From NCBI RefSeq assembly GCF_026013475.1, contig NZ_JAPDPH010000005.1, forward strand, positions 1 to 64,000: a DNA stretch of 64,000 nucleotides, written 5' to 3'. The notes under the pieces are model-generated. The model had not been told where the DNA came from, did no database searches, and saw only the letters and a program-made list of their open reading frames with translations. This stretch comes from Micromonospora yasonensis (GTDB taxonomy: Bacteria > Actinomycetota > Actinomycetes > Mycobacteriales > Micromonosporaceae). Shown in pieces: positions 32,123 to 40,935 of the stretch. The stretch's first letter is position 1, and every line of letters begins with the position of its first letter. Both the position numbers and the translations under genes were made by a program.

Positions 32123-33715
32123 TCAAGAAGTGCGCTTGACCTGGGGTTTCTTGCCATTCTTGCGATCTTTTCCACTGGTCAGCGTCGATGGATGGGGCTG
32201 CTGTGAGCCCGACGTGAGCCCGGCGGATCGCTTGGAGCCCTGACGGGGGACGAGACGTGCGGCTGCTTCGGCCGCTTCCCGTGCCAGCTCCGGCAGGACC
32301 GAGGTGTAGGTATCGGACGTCAGAGAGATCGAGGAGTGGCCCAGCATGTCTTGGACCACCTTCATCTCGGTGCCGGCCGCGAGGGCGATGGTGGCAGCGC
32401 CGTGCCGTAGATCATGCAAGCGGATCGGCGGCAGGCCCGCCTTGCGTACCAGCCGATCGAAGTAGTCTGACAGCCAGTTGGGCTCGACCCACTCGCCGGT
32501 CGGCCGGGTGAAGAGACGCCCGCTCTCTACCCACGCCGCGTCGGCTTCCTCCCGCGCCTTCCGCTGCCGCTTGAGATGGCGCTTGGCCACCTTCAGGCTG
32601 TCGCGGTCCAGGGCGACGATGCGGTTTCCGGCATCGCTCTTCGGCGCGTTCTCCTCGATCTCCCCACTGATCTCCACGAGCTGCGTGGCGACCGTGAGGA
32701 TCTTGCCCTTGAGATCGAGGTCTTCCGGCCGCAGGCCGCACGCCTCGCCTCTGCGCAGCCCACGAAACGCGATCAGATGAAAGAGCGCATACAACTCATC
32801 GTCGGCGACAAAATCGAGGAAGACGCCTGTCTGCTCGGGAGTCCACACCATGACCGGCGACGGCCTTTCGCTGGTGGCCCGCCAACGCGCTACACGCTCG
32901 TCCGTCCACACCAATGCCTTCGGCCGACGAACGGGGTCAAGCTCAACGTGGGCCGCCGGGTTGAACGTAATCAGCTCTTGCGTGATGGCGTCGTTGAGGG
33001 CGGCCCGCAGTGTCGCCCGGATGTGCCGTCGTGTCGTCGGCCCCGCGGTACGGCGGAAGGGCGGCATTTCAGCGATGGCGGCACGCGCGGCGCGGCGGCG
33101 CTCATGCCCCTTGAGCGACTTCAGTTCGTCGATCGCGGATCGTCGTAGGGCGTTCGCTTCCTCGATCTCGATGTTCCGTTCAACGATCGCGTTGAACATC
33201 TCAGTCAGGTGCGACACGCGCAGCCGGTCAAGGCGGATGTTGCCGATGTGCGGCTTGAGGTGGAGCCGGATATCCCGGCCGTATCGGTTGATGGTGTTCC
33301 GGCGGATCTTGCGGCCAGCAAGCCAGGTGTCGAGCCATTCCCCGACGGTGATGCGGGCGGTCAACGACTGACCGCTTCGGAACTTGCGTCGCGTCTCCTC
33401 CAGGTCGGGTAGCGGCTCTCGGTTGGACGCCACGCGCTCCAGTAGGTCCCCCATGCGCTGACGGCCGTCTTCGTCATCGAGGTCGGGCAGGGTAAGCAGC
33501 GCGCGGACGGCATCCAGGTCCGTTTGAGCCTCGGTGGCCGACGTGTAGCCGGACCGGCGGAAGGTGCGACGTTCGCCCTCGGCGTTGGATGGGAGCTCCT
33601 GCCGGACGCCCCAGGTGCCGTGTCGGCGCTGGTTGAGTTTGGGGCAGGATTGCCCGTACTGCTTGCCGGTCTGCGGATCTCGGCAGGCGCAGCGACGGAA
33701 TATGGATCCTCTCAA
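32123..33715 (-). CDS. int: Tyrosine site-specific integrase of the AICE
   Basis: The 530-residue protein has an N-terminal DNA-binding part (CRCxxPxTGK-type zinc-like start CACRDPQTGKQYGQSCPKLN), an arm-binding SAM-like domain and a C-terminal tyrosine recombinase catalytic domain. Catalytic residues are visible: FRGLRRGEACGLR (Arg), LHDLRHGAATIAL (His-x-x-Arg), MLGHSSISLTSDTYTSVL (His and nucleophilic Tyr). It recombines attP with the tRNA site. The TTG start at 33715 follows AAGGAGG. The stop codon lies next to the tRNA CCA end, as usual in AICEs. The long coiled part ERRRAARAAIAEMPPFRR is an insertion common in the actinomycete versions. Confidence 0.93.
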   Translation of the reverse strand: MRGSIFRRCACRDPQTGKQYGQSCPKLNQRRHGTWGVRQELPSNAEGERRTFRRSGYTSATEAQTDLDAVRALLTLPDLDDEDGRQRMGDLLERVASNREPLPDLEETRRKFRSGQSLTARITVGEWLDTWLAGRKIRRNTINRYGRDIRLHLKPHIGNIRLDRLRVSHLTEMFNAIVERNIEIEEANALRRSAIDELKSLKGHERRRAARAAIAEMPPFRRTAGPTTRRHIRATLRAALNDAITQELITFNPAAHVELDPVRRPKALVWTDERVARWRATSERPSPVMVWTPEQTGVFLDFVADDELYALFHLIAFRGLRRGEACGLRPEDLDLKGKILTVATQLVEISGEIEENAPKSDAGNRIVALDRDSLKVAKRHLKRQRKAREEADAAWVESGRLFTRPTGEWVEPNWLSDYFDRLVRKAGLPPIRLHDLRHGAATIALAAGTEMKVVQDMLGHSSISLTSDTYTSVLPELAREAAEAAARLVPRQGSKRSAGLTSGSQQPHPSTLTSGKDRKNGKKPQVKRTS

Positions 33716-33732
33716 GGTTCCTCCTTGGGAGA

Positions 33733-33766
33733 GGGGAAGTGGTACCTATAATGGTACCACTTCCCC
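33733..33766. promoter_or_regulatory. 34-bp palindrome centred on TATAAT
   Basis: GGGGAAGTGGTACC (33733-33746) is separated by TATAAT (33747-33752) from its exact reverse complement (33753-33766). It lies between the integrase (minus) and the small plus-strand gene at 33790. A repressor bound here would cover a -10 hexamer, so it looks like a control switch of the element. Confidence 0.7.
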
Positions 33767-33789
33767 GAATGGTTGATGGAAGGTGCGCT

Positions 33790-34026
33790 ATGCGACGACG
33801 TCGGGTGGTCGAGGCTGCTCAGGGATTGCCGGCGCTTCCCGGCGAGGAGAAGCGCGACCAACAGGTCAAGATCCGGCTCTCGCGTAGCGAGGTTGAGAAG
33901 CTGGTAAGGATGCGGCCGGATCTCACCGCGGCCGGTATCGTCGCGCTGCTGGTCGACGACGTGTTGTCGGGTCGGCACGTTCCTCAATGGACAGTGAGGT
34001 CAGGTGACGGCTCGGATGCCGAGTAG
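33790..34026 (+). CDS. Small basic AICE protein of unknown function
   Basis: The 78-residue product (MRRRRVVEAAQGLPALPGE...) is basic at the start and contains KIRLSRSEVEKLVRMRPDLTAAGIVALLVDDVLSGR, a helix-turn-helix or ribbon-helix-like region. The ATG at 33790 has GGAAGG six bases before it; a GTG at 33739 upstream lies in the palindrome. The gene is next to the integrase and convergent with xis, overlapping its end by 27 bases, and the palindrome just upstream suggests it could be the repressor or be controlled by it. No closer function is recognised. Confidence 0.55.
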   Translation: MRRRRVVEAAQGLPALPGEEKRDQQVKIRLSRSEVEKLVRMRPDLTAAGIVALLVDDVLSGRHVPQWTVRSGDGSDAE

Positions 34027-34224
34027 TTCGAGGATCGCCGGTACGGGGACGACGTAGTTTCGTCCGACGCGGAGTACCCGCACGGGGAACTGTCCACGCT
34101 TGGCGAGTGCGTACGCCTTGCTCCGGCCGATACCGAGGATCGCGCCGGCTGTTTCTACGTCCGTCGTCAGGCCAAGTGCGCGGACGGCTTCGATGGTCCA
34201 TGTGCTGTCAGTCGTGGTGCTCAT
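34000..34224 (-). CDS. Excisionase-like helix-turn-helix protein (Xis)
   Basis: The 74-residue protein carries a MerR-like/excisionase HTH: ALGLTTDVETAGAILGIGRSKAYALAKRGQFPVRVLRVGRNYVVPVPAILELLGI. The RSKAYALAKRG helix and the GRNYVVP turn are typical of AICE Xis proteins that direct excision with the integrase. The ATG at 34224 follows CAGGAGG; the frame continues upstream into repSA. Its start lies 17 bases inside the end of repSA, so the two are translationally linked. It is followed by the integrase, which completes the rep-xis-int order of AICEs. Confidence 0.85.
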   Translation of the reverse strand: MSTTTDSTWTIEAVRALGLTTDVETAGAILGIGRSKAYALAKRGQFPVRVLRVGRNYVVPVPAILELLGIRAVT

Positions 34225-35641
34225 TGCTGCCTCCTGAAGGGTGGTCAACGCTCATGCGAGCGTCGTGGGCGGCTTCGCGGGCGGCTTGGAGGTCGTCTGC
34301 GATGGCGTCGGCGAACATGGCTTGTCCGGGGGTGTGGCCGTTGCCGGTGTAGGTCCAGTCCTTGTCGGTGATGGTGTCGATGTCGTCGGGTGTTTCCTCC
34401 TGGTCGTTGTGGTCGCGATGGTGCTGCTCACGCGCGGCGCGAAGTGCGGTGTAGGTGGTGGAGTAGGCGCGGCTTTTGGACGCGATGTGGCCCCGGTAGC
34501 CGAGTTGGTGAGCCCAGCGCCGCAGGTTCAGCGCCTTGTATTCGGGCCGGCCGCCGAGGGTCCAGCAGGTGCGGATGAGGGTGCGGGCGTGTTCGGTGAC
34601 GGGGAGGACGGAGATGGTGATGGCGTCGTGGATGGGCCAGTCAACGGTGATGCCGGCGACATCAGGCTTGGTGACGTACTTGGCGATGTACGAGGCCACG
34701 GCCCGCTCCGTCAGGTCATCGTCGCCGCCGTTGCCGGGCAGGATGGGCCGGATGTCGAGCTGAGCGCCGAACCGCAGGATCGTGTCCAGGCCGGGCACGG
34801 CGAGGTGGACGCGGCGGGTGGCGGTGCGGATGGTGTGGGTCAGGAGTGCGAGGGTGGCCCAGGCGGGGGGTGGGGTGTCGGGGGTGGGGCCGTCGAAGCG
34901 CATGACGGCGTGGAAGTGGATCGACCCGCGCCGCTGGTACTCGGCAACCTTGGCGTAGGCGACGCGGACCGCCTTGCGGGCAGCAGTACGGGAGAGGCCC
35001 CGACCGGTGGCGATGGACTCGCACAGGTTGCGGTGTAGGCGTTGCCACAGGTCGCGGGTGTGGGCGTTCCACACGACGGCGGCCGGGTAGTCGTAGCAGT
35101 CGGGGCAGATCGGGGAGCCGGTGAGCGGGTCGCCGGTCGGGTGCCGGTCGGGGCAGGCCAGGGGCCGGCCGTGCGGGCAGACCAGGCCGCGCCCGCGTCG
35201 CGGAAGCCGGCAGGGTTCGTCGGTGGTGTGTCGGTGGACGGGGCCGAAGCTGGGCGCGGTGAAGGTGACGAACACGCGCGGGTGCGCCCTCACGGTGTCG
35301 GGGACGCCTTTGCCGCCGGCGAGCCCGGAGACGACGAGTTGGTAGGTGTCGCCCTGGTGGAGTCGGGCGCACGGTTCGCAGCGGGATTGCCGCCGGTTGC
35401 CGCAGGCGATGGTGAGCCGCCCGTGCGGCTGGTCCGCGCTGGTGAAGGCGTGCATGAGGCGGCCGGTAGCGGCGTCCACGGTCAGCGTGTGGCCGACGAG
35501 GTGGACGGGGTGTTGGCAGCCGCCGATGTGGCGGATGCGCGCCAGCCACGCCCGGAAGTCGGGGTGCGTGGCGGTGGTCAGGATTTCGCGGTCGGTGAAG
35601 GACAGGCCAGAGTCAGGCCCGCCAGGGGCGGGGGTGGTCAT
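34208..35641 (-). CDS. RepSA-type rolling-circle replication initiator
   Basis: The 477-residue protein resembles RepSA of pSAM2-type elements. It has several Cys/His pairs in the N-terminal half (CGNRRQSRCEPC near 80-91, CPHG..CPD near 155-165, CPDC at 179-182), the HUH motif HFHAV at about 242-246 in GSIHFHAVMRFD, and the catalytic Tyr region SYIAKYVTK at about 317-325. It would nick the element's double-strand origin to start rolling-circle replication after excision. The ATG start at 35641 overlaps the stop of a tiny upstream ORF. The C-terminal part is hydrophilic and continues over the Xis start. Confidence 0.9.
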   Translation of the reverse strand: MTTPAPGGPDSGLSFTDREILTTATHPDFRAWLARIRHIGGCQHPVHLVGHTLTVDAATGRLMHAFTSADQPHGRLTIACGNRRQSRCEPCARLHQGDTYQLVVSGLAGGKGVPDTVRAHPRVFVTFTAPSFGPVHRHTTDEPCRLPRRGRGLVCPHGRPLACPDRHPTGDPLTGSPICPDCYDYPAAVVWNAHTRDLWQRLHRNLCESIATGRGLSRTAARKAVRVAYAKVAEYQRRGSIHFHAVMRFDGPTPDTPPPAWATLALLTHTIRTATRRVHLAVPGLDTILRFGAQLDIRPILPGNGGDDDLTERAVASYIAKYVTKPDVAGITVDWPIHDAITISVLPVTEHARTLIRTCWTLGGRPEYKALNLRRWAHQLGYRGHIASKSRAYSTTYTALRAAREQHHRDHNDQEETPDDIDTITDKDWTYTGNGHTPGQAMFADAIADDLQAAREAAHDARMSVDHPSGGSNEHHD

Positions 35642-35754
35642 GGTGGTCCTCTGCTCCTCGCGTAGATGGAGCCGGCCGTGGTGGGCCGGTCGGGTGGTGG
35701 GCCGCCGTCACCGGCTGGTGGGCCGGCGGGGCGGGCTGGTCGTGGTCGCCGCAT
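35638..35754 (-). CDS. Possible 38-residue ORF coupled to repSA
   Basis: ATG at 35754 has AAGGGAG upstream, and the TGA at 35638-35640 overlaps the repSA ATG (ATGA). The product is Pro/Arg-rich (MRRPRPARPAGPPAGDGG...) and matches no family I know. It may be a translational leader for the initiator or chance. Confidence 0.4.
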   Translation of the reverse strand: MRRPRPARPAGPPAGDGGPPPDRPTTAGSIYARSRGPP

Positions 35755-35784
35755 GACTGCTCCCTTCTGAGCTGGGCCGGCGGA

Positions 35785-37305
35785 TCAGGCCGGTGGGGTG
35801 AGGCCGGGCAGGACCGGCGCCAGGTGTGCCGTCGAGTTGATGACGGCGGTCAGGGCGTCCGGTGGTAGGTACACCGACCGGGCGCGTATCCACCCGGCGT
35901 GGTCAGCGGTGGTGACCGCGATGCCCTTCACGCTCGGGTCGATCTGCTGGGCTGCCTCGACGGCGTCGGGGTAGAGGTCGCCTAGGGTCATGTCGACGGT
36001 TTCCTCGTCGTTGACCCGCAGGCAGATCCGCCCGGCGAGCTGGGCGCGCAGCGCCGTCACGCCCGGCCCGAGGTCGGAGCCGACCCGTTGACCGGCCACG
36101 ATCAGATGCACGCCCAACGCTGCGCCGAGCTGCGCCAACCGCAGCAGGTTCGTCGTGGCCCGCAGCGCTTCGTCCTTGTCGGCCCGCGACGCAACGAGGT
36201 ACAGCTCCGCCAACTCGTCGACCACGACCACGACCGGCACCGGCCGCAGATGGGCGGGGAGTTGCCAGATGTTGCGTGCCCCGAGCTGGCGGCACAGCCG
36301 CATCCGCCGCTGCGTCTCGGCCACGAGTTCGGCCAGAACGTCAGCGGCTTCCGCCCGGTCGGTCGCGAGAGCCGACAGGCGGGGCGCGTGCGGGGCCAAC
36401 TCCATGCCACCCTTGCAGTCGATCCCGACCAACGCGACCGGACGGGCCGCCCACCTCGCCACCGCCGCATTGATGAGGGTGGACTTGCCCGATTGGGTGG
36501 CCCCGGTGACCAGCCAGTGCGGGAAGGTGGCAAGGTCGATCACCCAACTCTGCCCGTCCTCCCGGTGCCCCACCTCGGCCACCAGATCGGCGGGCACCGC
36601 CACCGACCCACCACCGGTGTCGGCTGCCGCGTAGGTCGCCGCCGAGCCAGTGGAGGGCACCGCGGCCGGTTCCGTTGGCGGGCCGGTGGCCCAGGCGGCA
36701 GCTTCGGCGATGCGATCCGTGGTGAGCGGGTCGGCGGTGAGGACGGTCAACCGGACCCGGCCGCGTTGCGCCGTGTTGACGCGCACGGCGTGGACCCGCC
36801 AGGCGTGCGCCATGGCTTCGGCCGCGTTGACGAACGGGTCGGGGATCTGCCCAGGGTGCAGCAGGATCACCGCTGTCGCCCCAAACTTCCGGGGGCGGAT
36901 GCGGGTCAGCAGCGGCAACACCGGCATGATCGGCCGGCCCTTGACCAGCAGTGGACCAAGTTGCCCGGTGGTGGGCCGGTCAGTGCCGGTCAGATCCGCG
37001 TTCAAGCACAGGTACCGCCACGAGTGCCGCATGCGCAGCCGCAGCAGCGGGAACCCGAACAGGCACCAGTGCACGCGGGGTGCCTTCCATCGCAGCAGCC
37101 GCGACACCACGACCAGCAGCACGACGACGGCGGCCACGACCGCGCCGACGCGGCCAATGGTGGGTAGCCAGCTCTGTAGCCGTTCGAGGGTGACCCCCGG
37201 GAAACGCGGCGCGAAGCCGGGCATCCCGGGGGTCATCGACGGTGACGGCGCAGGCGTCGGCGGCAAGACCGATGCCGGCGGCATCACTGCTTCGGCGGCG
37301 ATCAT
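35785..37305 (-). CDS. FtsK/SpoIIIE-type DNA translocase, TraB-like conjugation protein
   Basis: The 506-residue protein has a hydrophobic segment near residues 52-70 (RVGAVVAAVVVLLVVVSRLL) and an FtsK ATPase domain with Walker A GATQSGKS (268-275), VGIDCKGGMEL, Walker B VVVVVDE (358-364) and the sensor region LIVAGQRVGSD. It is the AICE conjugation motor that moves double-stranded DNA between mycelial cells. The C-terminal part is shorter than in plasmid TraB and may hold the recognition domain. GTG start is not needed: ATG at 37305 overlaps the stop of the upstream gene by four bases. A 143-base gap and a possible short ORF separate it from repSA. Confidence 0.9.
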   Translation of the reverse strand: MIAAEAVMPPASVLPPTPAPSPSMTPGMPGFAPRFPGVTLERLQSWLPTIGRVGAVVAAVVVLLVVVSRLLRWKAPRVHWCLFGFPLLRLRMRHSWRYLCLNADLTGTDRPTTGQLGPLLVKGRPIMPVLPLLTRIRPRKFGATAVILLHPGQIPDPFVNAAEAMAHAWRVHAVRVNTAQRGRVRLTVLTADPLTTDRIAEAAAWATGPPTEPAAVPSTGSAATYAAADTGGGSVAVPADLVAEVGHREDGQSWVIDLATFPHWLVTGATQSGKSTLINAAVARWAARPVALVGIDCKGGMELAPHAPRLSALATDRAEAADVLAELVAETQRRMRLCRQLGARNIWQLPAHLRPVPVVVVVDELAELYLVASRADKDEALRATTNLLRLAQLGAALGVHLIVAGQRVGSDLGPGVTALRAQLAGRICLRVNDEETVDMTLGDLYPDAVEAAQQIDPSVKGIAVTTADHAGWIRARSVYLPPDALTAVINSTAHLAPVLPGLTPPA

Positions 37306-37706
37306 GACTGGTTTGCCTTACCGCCGCGCTCCCGCTGGGACGGAGCCGGCACCGCCGTCGAAGCCGGCCCGGAGCCCGAGCGGTTGTCGGTGCGGGCGCG
37401 GACCGGGTAGACCGACGCCGCCTTGTAGGACAGGCCGTGCCGGCCCTCGATCTCCCACAGGGACACGTCCAGCTCGGTCACACCCACCGGGCTGCCCTCC
37501 GTGACGCCTTCCGGCTCGGCGGAGGTCTGCACGTCGATCACCGACGCTTTCCGGGTGCCAGCGCGGCGCACCGCGATCCCGGTCACCCACAGGGCATTAC
37601 CGTCCCGGTCCTTACGAACCTCACCGTCGAGGTCCGTCTTGCGCTCCGGCGCGGACACGCACAGCAGACCGGACAAACGAGAAAGATCAACAGGGATGCT
37701 GTTCAC
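37302..37706 (-). CDS. SCO3933-like AICE regulatory protein
   Basis: The 134-residue protein starts with PVDLSRLSGLLCVSAPERKTDLDGEVRKDRDGNALWVTGIAVRR, the form of the SCO3933 family found beside traB in many AICEs. It is a small beta-rich protein followed by a basic and Ser-rich tail. The GTG at 37706 follows AGGAG; the stop overlaps the TraB start by four bases. The function is thought to be in regulation or mobilisation, but is not established. Confidence 0.78.
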   Translation of the reverse strand: MNSIPVDLSRLSGLLCVSAPERKTDLDGEVRKDRDGNALWVTGIAVRRAGTRKASVIDVQTSAEPEGVTEGSPVGVTELDVSLWEIEGRHGLSYKAASVYPVRARTDNRSGSGPASTAVPAPSQRERGGKANQS

Positions 37707-37875
37707 AACAAGCTCCTAAAAGGAAGGGGTTTGGGTGGTGCTCACAGGTGGTGCCGTAGTCGGGACAGGGACAGCGGAGAAGCGACCAGCCAGGGGGAGG
37801 GCCGCGACTCCGCACGGGTGCGCCGGCCGAGGCCCGGGGCGAGGCGACGGCGGCGAACAGCGCGGGACAGGGCAT
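37687..37875 (-). CDS. Possible 62-residue Cys-rich protein
   Basis: The ATG at 37875 is behind AAGGAG at an 8-base distance, and the ORF ends 20 bases inside the next gene. The product has CPCPDYGTTCEHH near the C-terminus, which could bind zinc. Composition is Arg/Pro/Ala-rich as in shadow ORFs, so the gene is uncertain. Confidence 0.35.
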   Translation of the reverse strand: MPCPALFAAVASPRASAGAPVRSRGPPPGWSLLRCPCPDYGTTCEHHPNPFLLGACCEQHPC

Positions 37876-39116
37876 AGCGAGGCTCCTTACGGACGGGGCG
37901 GGACGGATGGCCGCCGACGATCACGACGACGGCTATACCGGGACGTGGCGGTACTGCGATGCCGGACACCATGACCAGGGGACCAGCGCCGGCCAGCGTG
38001 AAACCGGGCGACGGGGCGAGGGACGCCGCAGCGGGCCGTACCACAGGTGGACCGGAATCGGGCACTGGCGCGGCACCCGTTGTGCCAGCCTGCAAGCAGG
38101 GCCAGGAAGGCAGGAACGCGGGCGGGCAGGTCAGGACCCCGGAGGGCCAGGGTGCGTACGAGTTTCCCTACTTGGTCAAGAAGCGGGATCGGCATGGCCG
38201 ATCCCGCGACAGACGGAAGGAGGGGAAAGGAGCGGTGGGCGGGGTCGGGGGCTGCGGCCTGGCGGCCGGTCCCCCGCCCCGCCCCAGAGAGAAGCGCAAG
38301 CGCACACGACACCGGAGACGACCAGCAGCCAACAACCAGGCGTCAGACCCTCACGCCGGACCCCGACCATGGGCAAACGCCACCAGCGACAACGACCGCA
38401 GTAGACGACGGCACGAGCAGACGGCGACCTCACCCGTCGGCGAGCTGGCTGCAGGCCCGGACCACCACCGCCACCAGGACGCCAGCCGACACGCCCGAAC
38501 CGCGACCGATCCTCACCGATGCGGCCAACATCGGCCGAAACCGCAGGCCACAGCACCGAAAGCGCCGACGACGCCCGTCCGGTCGATCCATGGCCGGGCT
38601 TGAGGTGCTGCCGCGCCGGCAAGCCGGCTTGCCCCCGAACACCAGGCTGAGCAGCGCGAACACGACGCCAGCAGGCACGAAGGCGCCGCCGGTCATCCAC
38701 GGCCCGGCACCTTCGATCTTCGCCCCCTCCCGGTGCCGCCGCGTCGCGTGGACGGATCCTTCTACCTGTTAAAGGGGACCGCCAGAGGCCCGAATATTCC
38801 AAGATCGATAACTTCGTGGGCACAACTCGAAGATTTTTCTGGCCCGCGCGTACGCTCGAAGAGATCAAGGTCAGGCCGGAGCGGGGGGCCGGTCCGGCTG
38901 TCGGTTGTGGAGCCGAGCGACGACGAGCGCTCGCAGCGGGGGCCGCACAACGCCGTGGCACCCTGACGCGATCTCTCGTACGCTTGTGCGACTCCCGGCG
39001 GTGTCCGCAGCACGCCGGGGGCCGCACCAGGGGTCAGCGTCGACCCGGCCACACCGCCGACCGGCGGCCCAGCGTGTCCCACCCAGCCCGAGGCGACGTT
39101 GGGAGGACACGAACCC
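37876..39116. other. Stretch without a confident gene; possible transfer or origin region
   Basis: No ORF here has both a credible start and coding-like composition. One minus-strand frame (38430-38696) has two hydrophobic segments, as in short Spd spread proteins, but no ribosome binding site. Features seen are a perfect hairpin GCGGGATCGGC-atg-GCCGATCCCGC (38183-38207), a locally AT-rich block (about 38790-38850), and repeated CTCGAAGA (38826 and 38853 areas). The location between tra and the sigma-like gene would suit a transfer locus (clt). The origin is not located. Confidence 0.4.
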
Positions 39117-40127
39117 GTGCCCGAACACCGAGTGCCCACAAGGCACCCCCACGGCATAGCCCTGCCCGGCCAACTCACCTTCTCCACACCACCCGCCGCC
39201 GACACCGACGCCCCACCCGACCCGGTAGCCGCCCTCGTCAAACAGAAAGCGCTGCCCGCCGGCCAAGTCCTGTCCGCCGCCATCACGCTCTGCCGCGTCG
39301 GCGTGCCGAAAGGCTGGATCACCGGCACCGACGACCCCCGCCCCGCCCGCGCCGATGAGGTCCTGCGCCGCCTGCTGACCGACGACGCCACCCGCGAGAT
39401 CAAAGACCAGGTATGGCGGCACATCGTCGGGCAGGTCCGCGACGACCCCGACAACCGCGAAGACTGGAACCTCTATGCCCTCGGCGTCGCCGCCCGTGGA
39501 CTTCTCTCCCGCGCCGCCCGACTCGCCGTGCCCGACGACCCCGCCAAGCGCGTGATCGCAGCCCAGTACACGCTGATTCACGCCTTCCTCGACCGGATGC
39601 AAGCCACCGTGACCACCGCGGCCGGCACTCGCTGGCGGCTGGACATCGACCGGCCCAACGTCTACTCCAGGCTGCTCGGCGGCGCGTACGACCACGCCAG
39701 CGGACGCACCGAGCACCGCCGCAAACAGCTCACCCGCCGCCACGACGAGACCGCCGCCGAGCACCAAGCTCGCATCACACGCCTCCGCGAGGAGCAACTC
39801 CGAGAGGTGCCCGTAGGCGGCGACGACGAGATCAGCGCCCACCACGCTAGGCACCACGACGGACCTGACCCCCGAGGCATGGATGCCGTCATCGCCCGCC
39901 TAGAAGAGTTCGTCGCGCAGTCCGCCCAGATGCCGCCCGCCGACCGGATCGACCCCGCCAGCGCCGAACTCCTGCGACGCACCTACCTCGACGGCGAACC
40001 CCTCGGCCAGGTCGCCGCCGACCTGAACCTGTCGCCCAGCAACGCATCCAAGCGCCGCGCCACCGCCGTGCGGCAACTCCGCCGGCTCATCGCCCGCCGG
40101 ATCCCTGAGCAGCGACCGCACAGCTAG
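39117..40127 (+). CDS. AICE protein with C-terminal sigma-70 region 4-like HTH
   Basis: The 336-residue protein has no recognised N-terminal domain. The middle is rich in charged helices (HRRKQLTRRHDETAAEHQARITRLREEQL), and the C-terminal 60 residues read PASAELLRRTYLDGEPLGQVAADLNLSPSNASKRRATAVRQLRRLIARR, a sigma-70 region 4-type helix-turn-helix. It is probably a transcription regulator or alternative sigma-like factor of the element, in the position of an activator of transfer genes. The GTG at 39117 follows GGGAGG at a rather long distance; TTG at 39099 is less likely. A terminator follows and it converges with the gene at 40188. Confidence 0.7.
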   Translation: MPEHRVPTRHPHGIALPGQLTFSTPPAADTDAPPDPVAALVKQKALPAGQVLSAAITLCRVGVPKGWITGTDDPRPARADEVLRRLLTDDATREIKDQVWRHIVGQVRDDPDNREDWNLYALGVAARGLLSRAARLAVPDDPAKRVIAAQYTLIHAFLDRMQATVTTAAGTRWRLDIDRPNVYSRLLGGAYDHASGRTEHRRKQLTRRHDETAAEHQARITRLREEQLREVPVGGDDEISAHHARHHDGPDPRGMDAVIARLEEFVAQSAQMPPADRIDPASAELLRRTYLDGEPLGQVAADLNLSPSNASKRRATAVRQLRRLIARRIPEQRPHS

Positions 40128-40136
40128 ACGCCAAGT

Positions 40137-40180
40137 CCGGCCGCCTCGTTAGACGCGCACCGCATCCACGAGGCGGCCGG
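40137..40180. terminator. Bidirectional terminator between convergent AICE genes
   Basis: CCGGCCGCCTCGT (40137-40149) pairs perfectly with ACGAGGCGGCCGG (40168-40180), an 18-base loop between. Stops of both neighbouring genes lie within 10 bases of the stem. Confidence 0.75.
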
Positions 40181-40187
40181 ACAGCTG

Positions 40188-40838
40188 TCAGGCCACCGGT
40201 GCCACCGGCCGCGCGTACTTGTCCCCGCCCCACCCATAGCGGGCCGCTTCAGCTACCACGCGCGTCACCGCTTCCTGGATCAGCTCCCGGGACTCCGTGT
40301 CGTCCTCGACCCGCCAGCCGTAGCGAGACGTCGCATCCAAGAACACCACGATCGCGTTGACGATCGGACTGACCCGGAACACCAGCGACCACGACGGCCC
40401 GTGCACCCGCAGCACCACCCCGCCGTCTCCGGGAACGATCCGCAGCACACCCGGCCCGCCCCGTTCCACTACAGCGGCAGCATCGACAAACGGTTGCCGC
40501 ATCGCCGGATCATCGCCCAACCGAGCCGGCAACACCTGTTGCGTGAGCACGTCCGTCCCAGCGCGCCACGGGTCAATCGTCGGCTGATTCGCAAGAGTGT
40601 TGGCCACCTGATCGGCCAGCGCCCGACGACGCCGCGCCGCCGCCGACAACCCCCGAGGCTCGGCAGCACGCTTGCCGAGCGGCACGGCCGGATCACCCAC
40701 CGGCAGCACCATCACCGGCGCGTCCGCACCTTCCGCCTGAGCGCGCCACACCTGATCGTGGGCCAGCTCGGACCGCAGGTTATACAGATCATCAGCCCAG
40801 GACGCCCAGGCCGCCCGCGTTCGTGGCTTCGGCATCAT
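40188..40838 (-). CDS. Hypothetical AICE protein
   Basis: The 216-residue protein (from MMPKPRTRAAWASWADDLYNLRSELAHDQVW) is not recognised. It has a helical N-terminal half with RRRRALADQVANTLANQP and a beta-rich C-terminal half with LRIVPGDGGVVLRVHGPSWSLVFRVSPIVNAIVVFLD. There is no signal peptide. The ATG at 40838 is chosen because the frame upstream (to 40919) is Arg-rich and lacks a ribosome binding site. It lies downstream of the 15-bp iterons and is divergent from the murF-like gene. Confidence 0.55.
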   Translation of the reverse strand: MMPKPRTRAAWASWADDLYNLRSELAHDQVWRAQAEGADAPVMVLPVGDPAVPLGKRAAEPRGLSAAARRRRALADQVANTLANQPTIDPWRAGTDVLTQQVLPARLGDDPAMRQPFVDAAAVVERGGPGVLRIVPGDGGVVLRVHGPSWSLVFRVSPIVNAIVVFLDATSRYGWRVEDDTESRELIQEAVTRVVAEAARYGWGGDKYARPVAPVA

Positions 40839-40935
40839 CCACGGCGCTGAACGCAAGCGCCGACGCGTCGACCGCCGAGCACAGACGCTCCGGCGACCGG
40901 CAGGCGAATTGCGGTACATAAAACACAGCTTGGCA

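Noticed and set aside
37959-38603. Plus-strand ORF of 214 codons
   Set aside because: Low-complexity Arg/Thr/Pro product with no family and no convincing start.
38176-39027. Minus-strand ORF of 283 codons in the AICE gap
   Set aside because: Codon use and residues (runs of Arg, Ala and Pro) look like shadow coding, and it has no ribosome binding site; it was left in the unassigned stretch.
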